A stretch of DNA of 35,222 nt from Gillisia marina (lineage in GTDB: Bacteria; Bacteroidota; Bacteroidia; Flavobacteriales; Flavobacteriaceae). Shown in pieces: positions 26,046 through 33,424 of the stretch. The stretch is taken from NCBI RefSeq assembly GCF_000258765.1, contig NZ_AJLT01000039.1, positions 1-35,222 of the forward strand. Direction: 5' to 3'. Made by a program: the position numbers and the translations under genes. How positions within the stretch are numbered: the stretch's first letter is position 1; each line of letters opens with the position of its first letter. A model generated the notes under the pieces. That model was not told the DNA's origin. It ran no database searches and saw nothing but the letters and a program-made list of their open reading frames with translations.

Positions 26046-26393
26046 CTTAAAAGATTTTACATCACAAACTTATTCAGCAATTTTAATTGCTAAGGTGAGG
26101 CGAGAAAGTTTCTGAAAAATTATGTAGTCTAATTTAAGTTAATTCAGAATTAAAAAAAGGGATATAGGCAAGTTTATTAGTTTTAGAATTTAATTGTTTC
26201 ATAAAAATGTCAAGATCAAGAAATTTAAAATGCACTTGAAATGTTATAAAATTTCCTAAAACTGTAATATTTATTGAAAATAACTATATAATTGCTAAAA
26301 TAAGTCAGCAAATTTTCAACTATTTGAATAAGTTAAACATTTGCACAATTTTAATCCGAATTTTAAATCCTCCGATATCAATTCTATAACTGA
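26046..26393. other. Divergent intergenic region between decarboxylase and SLC13 genes
   Basis: 348 bp, very AT-rich, no ORF. On the decarboxylase side it holds a promoter with a palindrome in the spacer (26065-26093). On the transporter side AACATTTG is one mismatch from the -7 consensus about 55 nt before the ATG, too weak for a separate call. Nothing else is recognisable. Confidence 0.5.
26065..26093 (-). promoter_or_regulatory. Promoter of the decarboxylase operon with a candidate operator in the spacer
   Basis: On the minus strand TTAG (26093-26090), one mismatch from TTTG, is followed after 17 nt by TAAGTTTG (26072-26065), 19 nt before the ATG. The spacer contains the 16-bp palindrome AGCAATT-TT-AATTGCT (26076-26091), placed where a bound protein would block or alter polymerase contact. 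The regulator is unknown. Confidence 0.55.
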
Positions 26394-27872
26394 ATGAGAT
26401 TCAATCAAAAATTAGTATTTATTCTTCTGGGGCCACTCTTATTCTTTGCTTTACAGTTTTTGGACACACCGGCAAACATGCCAGAAAAGGCATATGACAT
26501 GCTGTGTATTGCACTATGGATCGCACTGTGGTGGGTTACAGAAGCAGTGCCAATTAGTATAACCGCATTATTACCATTTGTGTTGTTTCCTTTAACCGGA
26601 GCACTCGATCTTTCTACAACCACAGCATCTTATGGTCATAAATATATCTTCCTGTACATGGGAGGGTTTTTAATAGCAATAGCTATAGAAAAATGGAGCC
26701 TTCATAGAAGAATGGCTCTTTCCATAATTCAACTTATTGGAACTAACATTTACAATATTATTTTGGGATTTATGGTGGCAACCGCATTTCTTTCTATGTG
26801 GATCTCCAATACGGCTACATCTGTAATGATGTTACCAATTGGGATGTCTATAGTCTCACAACTAAAAGATAATCCTTCTACTAAGGAAAACGAAACTATG
26901 ATCTTCGGGAAAGCCTTAATGCTTGGCATAGCCTATTCTGCATCTATTGGTGGAATGGCAACTTTGATTGGCACCCCTCCAAACCTTGTATTTGCCGGTT
27001 ATGTACAAGAGACATACGGTATAGAAATTAGCTTTTGGCAATGGGCAAAGTTTGGATTTCCTATTTCGCTCTTGCTGCTTGTTATTTCTTGGTATTACCT
27101 AACCAGAAAGGCATTCACTTTTAATGAAACAAGATTTCCGGGCGGGAAAGCGGAAATAAATCGATTAAAGACAGAACTAGGCCCAATGAAAAGAGAAGAG
27201 AAAATTGTGCTTGCCGTCTTTTTATTTACTGCTTTTTGTTGGATCACAAGATCTTTTCTGATTGAAGAACTAATCCCTGGAATAGACGACACAATAATAG
27301 CCATGTTCTCTGGCATTTTACTTTTTACCCTTCCTTCCACAACTAAGGGTGAAAAAATTATTAATTGGGAAGAGGCTGTTAAAATGCCATGGGGCATCAT
27401 TCTACTTTTTGGTGGAGGTATGGCGCTTGCAGCAGGTTTTGAAGTAACTGGACTTGCAAGTTGGATAGGAAGCCAGATGACACTTTTACAAGCGCTCCCA
27501 TTGTTGTTATTGGTAGTGGTAATTATTGCCAGTGTTAATTTTATTACAGAAATGACCTCCAATTTAGCAACTACGGCAATGCTTTTACCAATTCTAGCAC
27601 CTATAGCTGTTGGTCTTGGAATAAACCCGTTCATGTTAATGGTGGCAACAACCGTTGCGGCCTCTTGTGCTTTTATGCTTCCAGTAGCGACACCTCCAAA
27701 TGCTGTGGTATTTGGATCTGGATATCTAAGAATACCAGATATGATACGTGCTGGGGTGTGGATGAACGTAATATCTATAGTGCTTTTAACACTTATGGTT
27801 TATTTTGTTCTACCGTTTATGTGGGATTTCGATCCTATGGGAACAGGACCTCTAAAATTGCTTAATCCTTAA
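26394..27872 (+). CDS. SLC13/DASS-family anion (dicarboxylate) permease
   Basis: A 492-residue membrane transporter with about 11-12 helices. DASS signatures include AMLCIALWIALWWVTEAVPISIT-type helix 2 sequence, SNTATSVMMLPIGMSI (SNT motif) in the first half, ASIGGMATLIGTPPNLVFAGY, and in the second half NFITEMTSNLATTAMLLPI and CAFMLPVATPPNAVVFGSG with the paired SNL/ATPPN motifs. Family members import dicarboxylates, citrate or sulfate with Na+. The substrate is not readable, but carboxylates are likely. It is convergent with the phosphatase gene, 11 nt between ends. Confidence 0.92.
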   Translation: MRFNQKLVFILLGPLLFFALQFLDTPANMPEKAYDMLCIALWIALWWVTEAVPISITALLPFVLFPLTGALDLSTTTASYGHKYIFLYMGGFLIAIAIEKWSLHRRMALSIIQLIGTNIYNIILGFMVATAFLSMWISNTATSVMMLPIGMSIVSQLKDNPSTKENETMIFGKALMLGIAYSASIGGMATLIGTPPNLVFAGYVQETYGIEISFWQWAKFGFPISLLLLVISWYYLTRKAFTFNETRFPGGKAEINRLKTELGPMKREEKIVLAVFLFTAFCWITRSFLIEELIPGIDDTIIAMFSGILLFTLPSTTKGEKIINWEEAVKMPWGIILLFGGGMALAAGFEVTGLASWIGSQMTLLQALPLLLLVVVIIASVNFITEMTSNLATTAMLLPILAPIAVGLGINPFMLMVATTVAASCAFMLPVATPPNAVVFGSGYLRIPDMIRAGVWMNVISIVLLTLMVYFVLPFMWDFDPMGTGPLKLLNP

Positions 27873-27883
27873 ATTTTTCTTTT

Positions 27884-28810
27884 TTAGTTGGATAACATCT
27901 CTGTAATTGGTCTCCCTCTCCAAAATTCAGGAATTGTAAGACCTAGCATATAAGCGATGGTTGCTCCGGTATCGTAAGTAACTATAGTAGAATCTAAAAT
28001 ACCCTTATTAGAAATACCTTTTCCGTAAACAATCCAAGGGATTTCAACCTCTTTCAAGGATTTCCCGCCATGACTTTTTCTTTTTCCACCATGATCTGAT
28101 GTTAATATGATAATTGTTTCTTCCATTAGATCCTTTCGCTCCAAAGTGTCGATTAATTCTCCAATTAAAATGTCAATTTTCTCCATTTCTTCGTAATATT
28201 CAGGAGAATCGAAGCCAATGTTATGTCCTACATGATCTGCATCATCTAAATGAATAAAGGTAAAAACTGGTTCTTCTTTGGTTATAAACTTAGTTGCTTT
28301 ATCCATGGTTTTAGGATCGGTTTCTCCATTATAATGAAGGTCTACAAGCTCTCTTTCGAAAAGATTCCGAATTCCACCCCAAGTATAAATAGCTCCTTTT
28401 TTTGCTTCTGGGAGTTGTTCATCTATTAAACTAAAGATCGTAGGGTATATGCCTTCTTTCCCCAACCTTCTAGATGGCATCTCGGGAACTCTGCTATCCC
28501 ATTCTGTAAAGCCGTGTAATTCTGGGCCAGATCCCATTAGCATTGAGGCCCAATTTACGGCACTGGAGGAGGGAAGCACAGATCTCGCTTGCAGGGAATA
28601 ACTTCCGTTATCCATCATTTTTTGAATGTTCGGAATTTTTGCATTTTCAAATGCGTAAGCTCCAAAACCATCAACACCAATTAAGATAACATGTTTGGCA
28701 AGTTGTTTCTTCTGTTCTTGAGAATTAACTGTTTGTGTTATTGAACATACAAATAAAAGACATAATGCAGTAAAAAGCGGAAAGCACTTAGAAAGTTGAT
28801 TTTGTAACAT
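27884..28810 (-). CDS. Secreted alkaline phosphatase-superfamily phosphodiesterase/nucleotide pyrophosphatase
   Basis: 308 residues with a signal peptide (about residues 1-30, ending TQTVNSQ). The metallo-enzyme fold of type I phosphodiesterases is clear: VILIGVDGFGAYAF with the first metal Asp, LPSSSAVNWASMLMGSGPELHG with the nucleophile-region Ser/Asn, IHLDDADHVGHNIGF, and ILTSDHGGKRKSHGG with the remaining metal ligands. It probably releases phosphate or nucleotides in the periplasm. The ATG at 28810 is the only sensible start. Confidence 0.92.
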   Translation of the reverse strand: MLQNQLSKCFPLFTALCLLFVCSITQTVNSQEQKKQLAKHVILIGVDGFGAYAFENAKIPNIQKMMDNGSYSLQARSVLPSSSAVNWASMLMGSGPELHGFTEWDSRVPEMPSRRLGKEGIYPTIFSLIDEQLPEAKKGAIYTWGGIRNLFERELVDLHYNGETDPKTMDKATKFITKEEPVFTFIHLDDADHVGHNIGFDSPEYYEEMEKIDILIGELIDTLERKDLMEETIIILTSDHGGKRKSHGGKSLKEVEIPWIVYGKGISNKGILDSTIVTYDTGATIAYMLGLTIPEFWRGRPITEMLSN

Positions 28811-29112
28811 TAATAGATTTTAAGGGTTTTTAATAAATGCTAATGTAGGCTATTTGAAAGTAGCCGGAAGCGATTTCCTCATTGAGTCTTGATTTAAATA
28901 GGTAATTGATTTAGAGAATTTTATGAAAAATAATAAATAAGGCTCGGATATTAACTTTTTGGGTTCAATAATAATCTTTGATCACATTTTATGCGGTTTA
29001 ATCGTTATCCTTTACCGTTAGTCAATAAAAATTTAGTTACATTTATTAAAACTGCATTTTTGTTGCTTTGATCTTAATGAAATGCACAAATCTGAATTAT
29101 AAGTTTCGCACT
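28811..29112. other. Divergent intergenic region upstream of the LVIVD-type lipoproteins
   Basis: About 300 bp of AT-rich sequence between divergent genes. A poorly matched -7 element TAAGTTTC lies about 15 nt before the lipoprotein ATG at 29113. No RNA gene, repeat or convincing operator is visible. Confidence 0.4.
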
Positions 29113-29616
29113 ATGAAAAAACTTCTATTCTGTTTCTCGATCCTATTAATATTACAATCCTGTTGGCCTACTCGTGGAGATGATGACGATCTTAGAAGGA
29201 GTAGTTATGAGCCTGTTACACAAGCACGTCAGGATTTTGAAAAAGGGATTACAATTATGGAGGAACGTCCTGTAATTAATTCGGGTAAAATATATGTAAA
29301 AGGCGATCTTATCTATTTAAATGAAAAAGGAGAAGGCTTTCATATTATAGATAATTCCGATCCTGTGAATCCACATTCTGTTGCATTTATAAAAATCCCA
29401 CTAGCTACAGATCTGGCTATTCGTAATAATATTTTATATGTACATCATGCAGTAGATCTTGTTGCTTTTACATATTCTTTAAATTCAAATTCATTAAATA
29501 TTGTGCATCGGGAACGAGATGTTTTTCCTGAATTACGCTCCCCGGAAGGACTGGAACCCTCATTTTATAATGTTCCTGCAAATGAAATAGTAATAGGCTA
29601 TCAACAACTAAACTAA
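29113..29616 (+). CDS. LVIVD-repeat-related lipoprotein, hypothetical
   Basis: 167 residues. The ATG at 29113 yields a clean lipoprotein signal MKKLLFCFSILLILQSC (lipobox LQSC), whereas an upstream ATG at 29068 gives a non-signal extension. The mature part has SGKIYVKGDLIYLNEKGEGFHIIDNSDPVNPHSVAFIKI, a single LVIVD-like beta-propeller blade with its D.S.P pattern, then DLAIRNNILYVHH. It pairs with the next gene 4 nt downstream, which has several such blades. Surface or periplasmic role; function unknown. Confidence 0.8.
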   Translation: MKKLLFCFSILLILQSCWPTRGDDDDLRRSSYEPVTQARQDFEKGITIMEERPVINSGKIYVKGDLIYLNEKGEGFHIIDNSDPVNPHSVAFIKIPLATDLAIRNNILYVHHAVDLVAFTYSLNSNSLNIVHRERDVFPELRSPEGLEPSFYNVPANEIVIGYQQLN

Positions 29617-29620
29617 AAAG

Positions 29621-30355
29621 ATGAAAAAAGTTATACTACTCTGTCTTTCTGTGCTTTTAATTGGTTGTAATGCTGAAGGGGATAACGCTACATCAGAATC
29701 TATAGATGGTACCGGTGGTTCTCTTGCTAGATTTTCACTCGTAGGGGATTATTTATATACAGTAGATGATCAATCCCTGCGGATTTTTGATATTACCAAC
29801 CCGGAATTACCAATATTTTCAGGAGAAAAATTTATAGGTTTCGATATCGAAACGCTCTATTCTTTAGATGAATACTTGTTTGTAGGAAGCCGTCTTGGAA
29901 TGTTTATTTTTGATATTTCCGATCCTAAATTTCCTCTTGAACTTTCTAAAGTAGAGCATGTTCGGAGTTGCGATCCCGTGGTTTCTTCCGGTGATTATAC
30001 GTACGTAACTCTCCATACGAATGTGAATTGTGCCGGAAACGTAAACCAGCTAGAAATTTATAACACTCAAGATCTCTTGAGACCGGAATTACTAATTACT
30101 ATTACATTGGATCGCCCAATAGGTCTTGGTCTCTACGGAAATCATTTGCTGGTAACCGATAAAAATGTAGTTCGCATTTTCGATGTAACCAACCCAGCAC
30201 AACCAGATCTTGTTGGCGGAATTGAAGAAGATGCCTTCGATCTAATTATCAGAAATAACGATTTGTTTATAATCGGTGAGCAATCGCTAAGCCAATATCA
30301 ATTAAACCCGGAGGATATCGAAGATATAGTTTTTAAAAGTTCGATTGATTTTTAA
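29621..30355 (+). CDS. LVIVD-repeat lipoprotein
   Basis: 244 residues. Lipoprotein signal MKKVILLCLSVLLIGC, then repeated blades of the LVIVD type: VGDYLYTVDDQSLRIFDITN, LFVGSRLGMFIFDISDP, LLVTDKNVVRIFDVTNPAQP, each with FDI.NP/FDVTNP. Such proteins fold as beta-propellers; roles are mostly unknown, often at the cell surface. It is co-transcribed with the preceding lipoprotein (4-nt gap) and followed by a bidirectional terminator hairpin at 30416-30445. Confidence 0.87.
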   Translation: MKKVILLCLSVLLIGCNAEGDNATSESIDGTGGSLARFSLVGDYLYTVDDQSLRIFDITNPELPIFSGEKFIGFDIETLYSLDEYLFVGSRLGMFIFDISDPKFPLELSKVEHVRSCDPVVSSGDYTYVTLHTNVNCAGNVNQLEIYNTQDLLRPELLITITLDRPIGLGLYGNHLLVTDKNVVRIFDVTNPAQPDLVGGIEEDAFDLIIRNNDLFIIGEQSLSQYQLNPEDIEDIVFKSSIDF

Positions 30356-30415
30356 GAGATTCTGGATATTGTAAATTGAAAACTCTCATATTTGAGACAT
30401 ACCTATATAAACGAA

Positions 30416-30445
30416 AAAAAGCTTCTCATTGCTGAGAAGCTTTTT
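30416..30445. terminator. Bidirectional terminator between the lipoprotein gene and tRNA-Leu
   Basis: AAAAAGCTTCTCA pairs perfectly with TGAGAAGCTTTTT around a 4-nt TTGC loop. A-run and T-run flanks make it usable from both strands: for the lipoprotein operon (+) and for the tRNA gene (-). Confidence 0.88.
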
Positions 30446-30450
30446 CTTTG

Positions 30451-30532
30451 TGCGGGCGGGGAGACTCGAACTCCCACACCTCGCGGCACCAGATCCTAAG
30501 TCTGGCGTGTCTACCAATTCCACCACGCCCGC
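30451..30532 (-). tRNA. tRNA-Leu (anticodon UAG)
   Basis: The minus strand folds as a class II tRNA of 82 nt. The acceptor stem GCGGGCG pairs with CGCCCGC, leaving A as discriminator. The anticodon stem CCAGA/TCTGG encloses the loop CTTAGGA, giving TAG (reads CUA and related Leu codons). A long variable arm and the T-loop GTTCGAGTC are present, and D-loop GGTAGAC is normal. CCA is not encoded, as is usual in Bacteroidota. It has its own promoter upstream. Confidence 0.96.
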
Positions 30533-30539
30533 ATTTCCA

Positions 30540-30568
30540 TTTTACAACACTTAGGACTCGTTGTAAAA
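30540..30568. other. Inverted repeat in the tRNA-Leu leader
   Basis: TTTTACAAC (30540-30548) and GTTGTAAAA (30560-30568) form perfect 9-bp arms 8 nt upstream of the mature tRNA 5' end. The hairpin would lie in the precursor and may help RNase P or nuclease trimming, which is inference. Confidence 0.55.
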
Positions 30569-30591
30569 ATGCTTACCTAGATAAGCGGCTG

Positions 30592-30621
30592 CAAATATAC
30601 ATAAATGTTTCAATATTCAAA
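30592..30621 (-). promoter_or_regulatory. Promoter of tRNA-Leu
   Basis: The minus strand reads TTTG (30621-30618), 18 nt spacer, TATATTTG (30599-30592), a full match to the Bacteroidota pattern TTTG-N17-23-TAnnTTTG. The expected transcript start is about 50 nt upstream of the mature tRNA. Confidence 0.75.
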
Positions 30622-30677
30622 TATCCGAACAAGAAAATATCAATTTATTACCTTTGGGAGATTTCAAAAAAAATAGC

Positions 30678-32069
30678 ATGAAGAATTTAGATAAATATGT
30701 TGAAGAAAACAAAGATCGATTTGTAAACGAATTGATAGAATTGCTGAAAATTCCTTCAGTAAGTGCAGATCCTGCTTATAAAAAGGATGTTTTAAATACT
30801 GCTGAGGCTGTAAAAATTGCATTGAAAGAAGCAGGTTGTGATTCCGTAGAAATTTGCGAAACTCCGGGATATCCAATTGTATTCGGTGAAAAAATTATCG
30901 ATAAGGCACTTCCAACGGTATTGGTTTACGGTCATTATGATGTGCAACCGGCAGATCCAATTGAACTTTGGGACAGTCCGCCTTTCGAGCCGGTGATTAA
31001 AAACACAAAGGTTCATCCTGAAGGAGCCATTTTTGCACGTGGTGCTTGCGACGATAAAGGGCAAATGTACATGCACGTGAAAGCTTTGGAATATATGACC
31101 AAAACAGGGAATCTTCCTTGTAATGTAAAATTCATGATCGAAGGAGAAGAGGAAGTTGGAAGCGAAAGTTTAGGTTGGTTTATAGAACGCAATAAAGAAA
31201 AATTAGCGAATGATGTTATTCTAATTTCTGATACCGGAATGATAGCAAAGGACACTCCATCTATCACAACTGGTTTACGCGGATTGAGTTATGTTGAGGT
31301 TGAACTTACGGGACCAAATAGAGATCTTCATAGTGGATTGTATGGAGGAGCGGTTGCAAACCCTATTAATGTACTCACTAAAATGATAGCTTCTTTACAT
31401 GATGAGAACAATCATATCACCATTCCCGGGTTTTATGATAAGGTAGATGAATTAAGTGATGAGGAAAGATCAAAAATGGCGGAAACTCCATTCTCATTAG
31501 AAAAATATAAGGAAGCCTTGGATATTGAAGATGTGTATGGTGAGAAAGGATACACTACCAACGAACGTAACTCCATTAGACCAACTTTAGATGTAAATGG
31601 AATTTGGGGTGGCTATATTGGAGAAGGAGCTAAAACAGTTATTGCCAGCAAGGCATTTGCTAAAATTAGTATGCGATTGGTGCCAAACCAAGATTGGCAA
31701 GAAATTACAGAGTTGTTTAAAAAACATTTTGAAAATATTGCGCCGAAAGGAACCAGAGTCTTAGTAAAACCTCATCATGGAGGACAAGCTTATGTTACAC
31801 CAATAGATACTGTAGAATATCAAGCAGCTAGTAATGCATATAAAGATTCTTTTGGGAAAGAACCAATTCCACAACGAAGTGGAGGAAGTATTCCAATTGT
31901 GGCACTTTTCGAAAAACAATTAAAAAGTAAGACTATTTTAATGGGCTTTGGACTGGATAGTGATGCTATTCACTCGCCAAACGAACATTTTGGAATTTGG
32001 AATTATTTAAAAGGAATTAAAACAATCCCATTGTTCTACAAGCATTTCACTGAAATGACTAAGAAGTAA
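30678..32069 (+). CDS. M20-family dipeptidase
   Basis: 463 residues. A metal-dependent exopeptidase of the M20 family: the first metal motif is VLVYGHYDVQPADP, with the second in FARGACDDKGQMYMHVKA (both metals' Asp and His), the catalytic Glu in FMIEGEEEVGSESLGW, and the dimer/lid region TGLRGLSYVEVELTGPNRDLHSGLYGG. The C-terminal end has MGFGLDSDAIHSPNEHF with the last His ligand. It likely cleaves dipeptides in the cytoplasm, no signal peptide. The ATG at 30678 (MKNLDKYVEENKD) is chosen over one eight codons upstream because relatives start there. Confidence 0.95.
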   Translation: MKNLDKYVEENKDRFVNELIELLKIPSVSADPAYKKDVLNTAEAVKIALKEAGCDSVEICETPGYPIVFGEKIIDKALPTVLVYGHYDVQPADPIELWDSPPFEPVIKNTKVHPEGAIFARGACDDKGQMYMHVKALEYMTKTGNLPCNVKFMIEGEEEVGSESLGWFIERNKEKLANDVILISDTGMIAKDTPSITTGLRGLSYVEVELTGPNRDLHSGLYGGAVANPINVLTKMIASLHDENNHITIPGFYDKVDELSDEERSKMAETPFSLEKYKEALDIEDVYGEKGYTTNERNSIRPTLDVNGIWGGYIGEGAKTVIASKAFAKISMRLVPNQDWQEITELFKKHFENIAPKGTRVLVKPHHGGQAYVTPIDTVEYQAASNAYKDSFGKEPIPQRSGGSIPIVALFEKQLKSKTILMGFGLDSDAIHSPNEHFGIWNYLKGIKTIPLFYKHFTEMTKK

Positions 32070-32089
32070 TTTATCATATTTTGACAGGT

Positions 32090-32313
32090 TCAAGTAACTA
32101 GTTGATTTGTCAAGCTGTCCCGATAGCTATCGGGATGTCGAAGCTGATCTTTTAATTGAAAACACATTTCGACAGGCTCAATGTGACATTTTACAGACTA
32201 TAATGTCCCGCAGATTGCACAGATTTACACAGATTTATTTGCGTTCATCAGGGTAATCTGCGGGATTTTTGATGTCACTTCGAGCGTCCCGATGGCTATC
32301 GGGATCGAGAAGT
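32090..32313. repeat. Composite intergenic repeat block with palindromes
   Basis: The gap between the peptidase and PhnA-like genes is packed with repeats. TCCCGATAGCTATCGGGA at 32118-32135 is a perfect 18-bp palindrome and has a one-base variant at 32287-32304. TTTCGACAGGCTCAATGTGACA (about 32167) is a diverged copy of the CTTCGACAAGCTCAG unit. TCCCGCAGATT (32206-32216) and AATCTGCGGGA (32255-32265) form perfect 11-bp inverted arms. GTCACTTCGAGCGTCCCGAT at 32274-32293 repeats 1909-1928. Confidence 0.8.
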
Positions 32314-32326
32314 TTTTAGAAAGAAA

Positions 32327-32905
32327 TTAAAGTTTCTTCACATATTGAGTGATAATAACAATTTGCTGTCCATCTACTCTTCCTTCAATATATTCAGCGT
32401 TTTCGTGATCTAAGGAAATGCGGCGAACCGCGGTTCCTTGCTTGGCAACCATACTGCTTCCTTTAACTTTTAAATCCTTTATAAGAACTACAGAATCGCC
32501 CGCTTCCAAGATCACTCCGTTGCTATCTCTGTGCACAATGCTTTTTGCTGCCGGATCCGCAACCTCAGTAGCTTTAGCCCATTCCTTCACATCCTCTTCC
32601 ATATACATCATATCCAAAAGATCTTGTGGCCAGCCTTCATTTTTAAGCCTATTTAACATGCGCCATGCTACTACCTGTACAGCAGGAACAGTGCTCCACA
32701 TACTATCATTTAAACATCTCCAGTGATTAGCTTCAATTTTTTCAGGATCTTCAAGTTGTTCTTTACAAGTATTACAAACAAGAATTGCGCTTTCAGTCCC
32801 TTTAGTTGGGCTTTCCGGCACCTCATAGATCTGGGGATCTTCTGTTGCTCCACATAATTCACATTTTGATCCACTTCGCTGAAATAATTCCTGTTCTAAA
32901 CTCAT
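32327..32905 (-). CDS. PhnA-like zinc-ribbon protein
   Basis: 192 residues of the PhnA/YjdM type. Two Cys pairs form a zinc ribbon: SKCELCGATED near residues 13-23 and LVCNTCKEQL near 42-51. The C-terminal PhnA domain follows: RDSNGVILEAGDSVVLIKDL, KVKGSSMVAKQGT and EGRVDGQQIVIITQYVKKL. Despite the name, the family has no proven role in phosphonate breakdown. A good promoter lies just upstream, so it is monocistronic and divergent from the BlaI gene. Confidence 0.93.
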   Translation of the reverse strand: MSLEQELFQRSGSKCELCGATEDPQIYEVPESPTKGTESAILVCNTCKEQLEDPEKIEANHWRCLNDSMWSTVPAVQVVAWRMLNRLKNEGWPQDLLDMMYMEEDVKEWAKATEVADPAAKSIVHRDSNGVILEAGDSVVLIKDLKVKGSSMVAKQGTAVRRISLDHENAEYIEGRVDGQQIVIITQYVKKL

Positions 32906-32921
32906 TTTTTAATGTTTGCAG

Positions 32922-32949
32922 CAAAGGTAAACGAATCCTTAAAATACAA
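32922..32949 (-). promoter_or_regulatory. Promoter of the PhnA-like gene
   Basis: On the minus strand TTG (32949-32947), 17-nt spacer, TACCTTTG (32929-32922) matches TTG-N17-23-TAnnTTTG. It ends 16 nt before the ATG, giving a very short leader. Confidence 0.72.
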
Positions 32950-32991
32950 GCGAGTAATATTTCAGAAGAAAATAAATCGAAATAAAAGTTG

Positions 32992-33033
32992 TTCTATGTT
33001 TGTAGAATTAAATTATTATTCTACATTTGTAGA
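32992..33033 (+). promoter_or_regulatory. Promoter of the BlaI/BlaR1 pair with two overlapping operators
   Basis: TTTG (32999-33002) and TACATTTG (33022-33029) are spaced by 19 nt, a full Bacteroidota promoter. Each hexamer lies inside a dyad. TTCTATG-TT-TGTAGAA at 32992-33007 is a near-palindrome over -33, and TCTACA-TT-TGTAGA at 33020-33033 is a perfect-arm palindrome over -7. The TACA/TGTA arms are the known BlaI/MecI operator half-sites, so the BlaI gene 24 nt downstream probably represses itself. Confidence 0.8.
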
Positions 33034-33056
33034 GCAACGATTTAATTCTATATAAA

Positions 33057-33422
33057 ATGCAATTATCAAATTCTGAAGAACAACTCATGCAAATTCTCTG
33101 GAAACAGGAAAAAGCTTTGATGAAAGATCTTATTGAAGCCTATCCCGATCCGAAGCCTGCAACAACAACAGTTGCTACGTTACTGAAAAGGATGCAGGAT
33201 AAGAATTTTGTAGATTATGTTCAAAAGGGACGTTCGAGAGAATATTTTCCTTTAGTTCGAAAAAAGGATTATTTCTCTAAGCATGTAAACGGACTCATAA
33301 AGAATTTCTTTAACGATTCCAGTTCTCAGTTTGCTTCGTTTTTTACCAAAGAGACTAATTTGAGCAAAACCGAATTGGAGGAGCTTAGAAAAATTATAGA
33401 TCAAGAAATTAAAAGCAAATAA
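33057..33422 (+). CDS. BlaI/MecI/CopY family transcriptional repressor
   Basis: 121 residues. A winged-helix DNA-binding domain (LSNSEEQLMQILWKQEKALMKDL...TTTVATLLKRMQDKNFV...GRSREYFPLV) is followed by a short helical dimerisation tail (LSKTELEELRKIIDQEI). In the Bla/Mec paradigm the repressor is inactivated when the partner M56 protease is triggered. The partner gene starts 2 nt downstream. Two operators overlap its own promoter. Confidence 0.95.
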   Translation: MQLSNSEEQLMQILWKQEKALMKDLIEAYPDPKPATTTVATLLKRMQDKNFVDYVQKGRSREYFPLVRKKDYFSKHVNGLIKNFFNDSSSQFASFFTKETNLSKTELEELRKIIDQEIKSK

Positions 33423-33424
33423 TT

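Noticed and set aside
27095-27634. 179-codon minus-strand frame inside the SLC13 transporter gene
   Set aside because: It lies wholly antisense to a strongly conserved transporter and reads as low-complexity antisense of membrane helices.
30448-30681. 77-codon + strand reading frame over the tRNA
   Set aside because: It runs antisense through tRNA-Leu and its composition is that of the tRNA sequence; no protein family features.
32327-32905. Phosphonate utilisation function for the PhnA-like gene
   Set aside because: The family name is historical; no C-P lyase or phosphonate transport genes are nearby.
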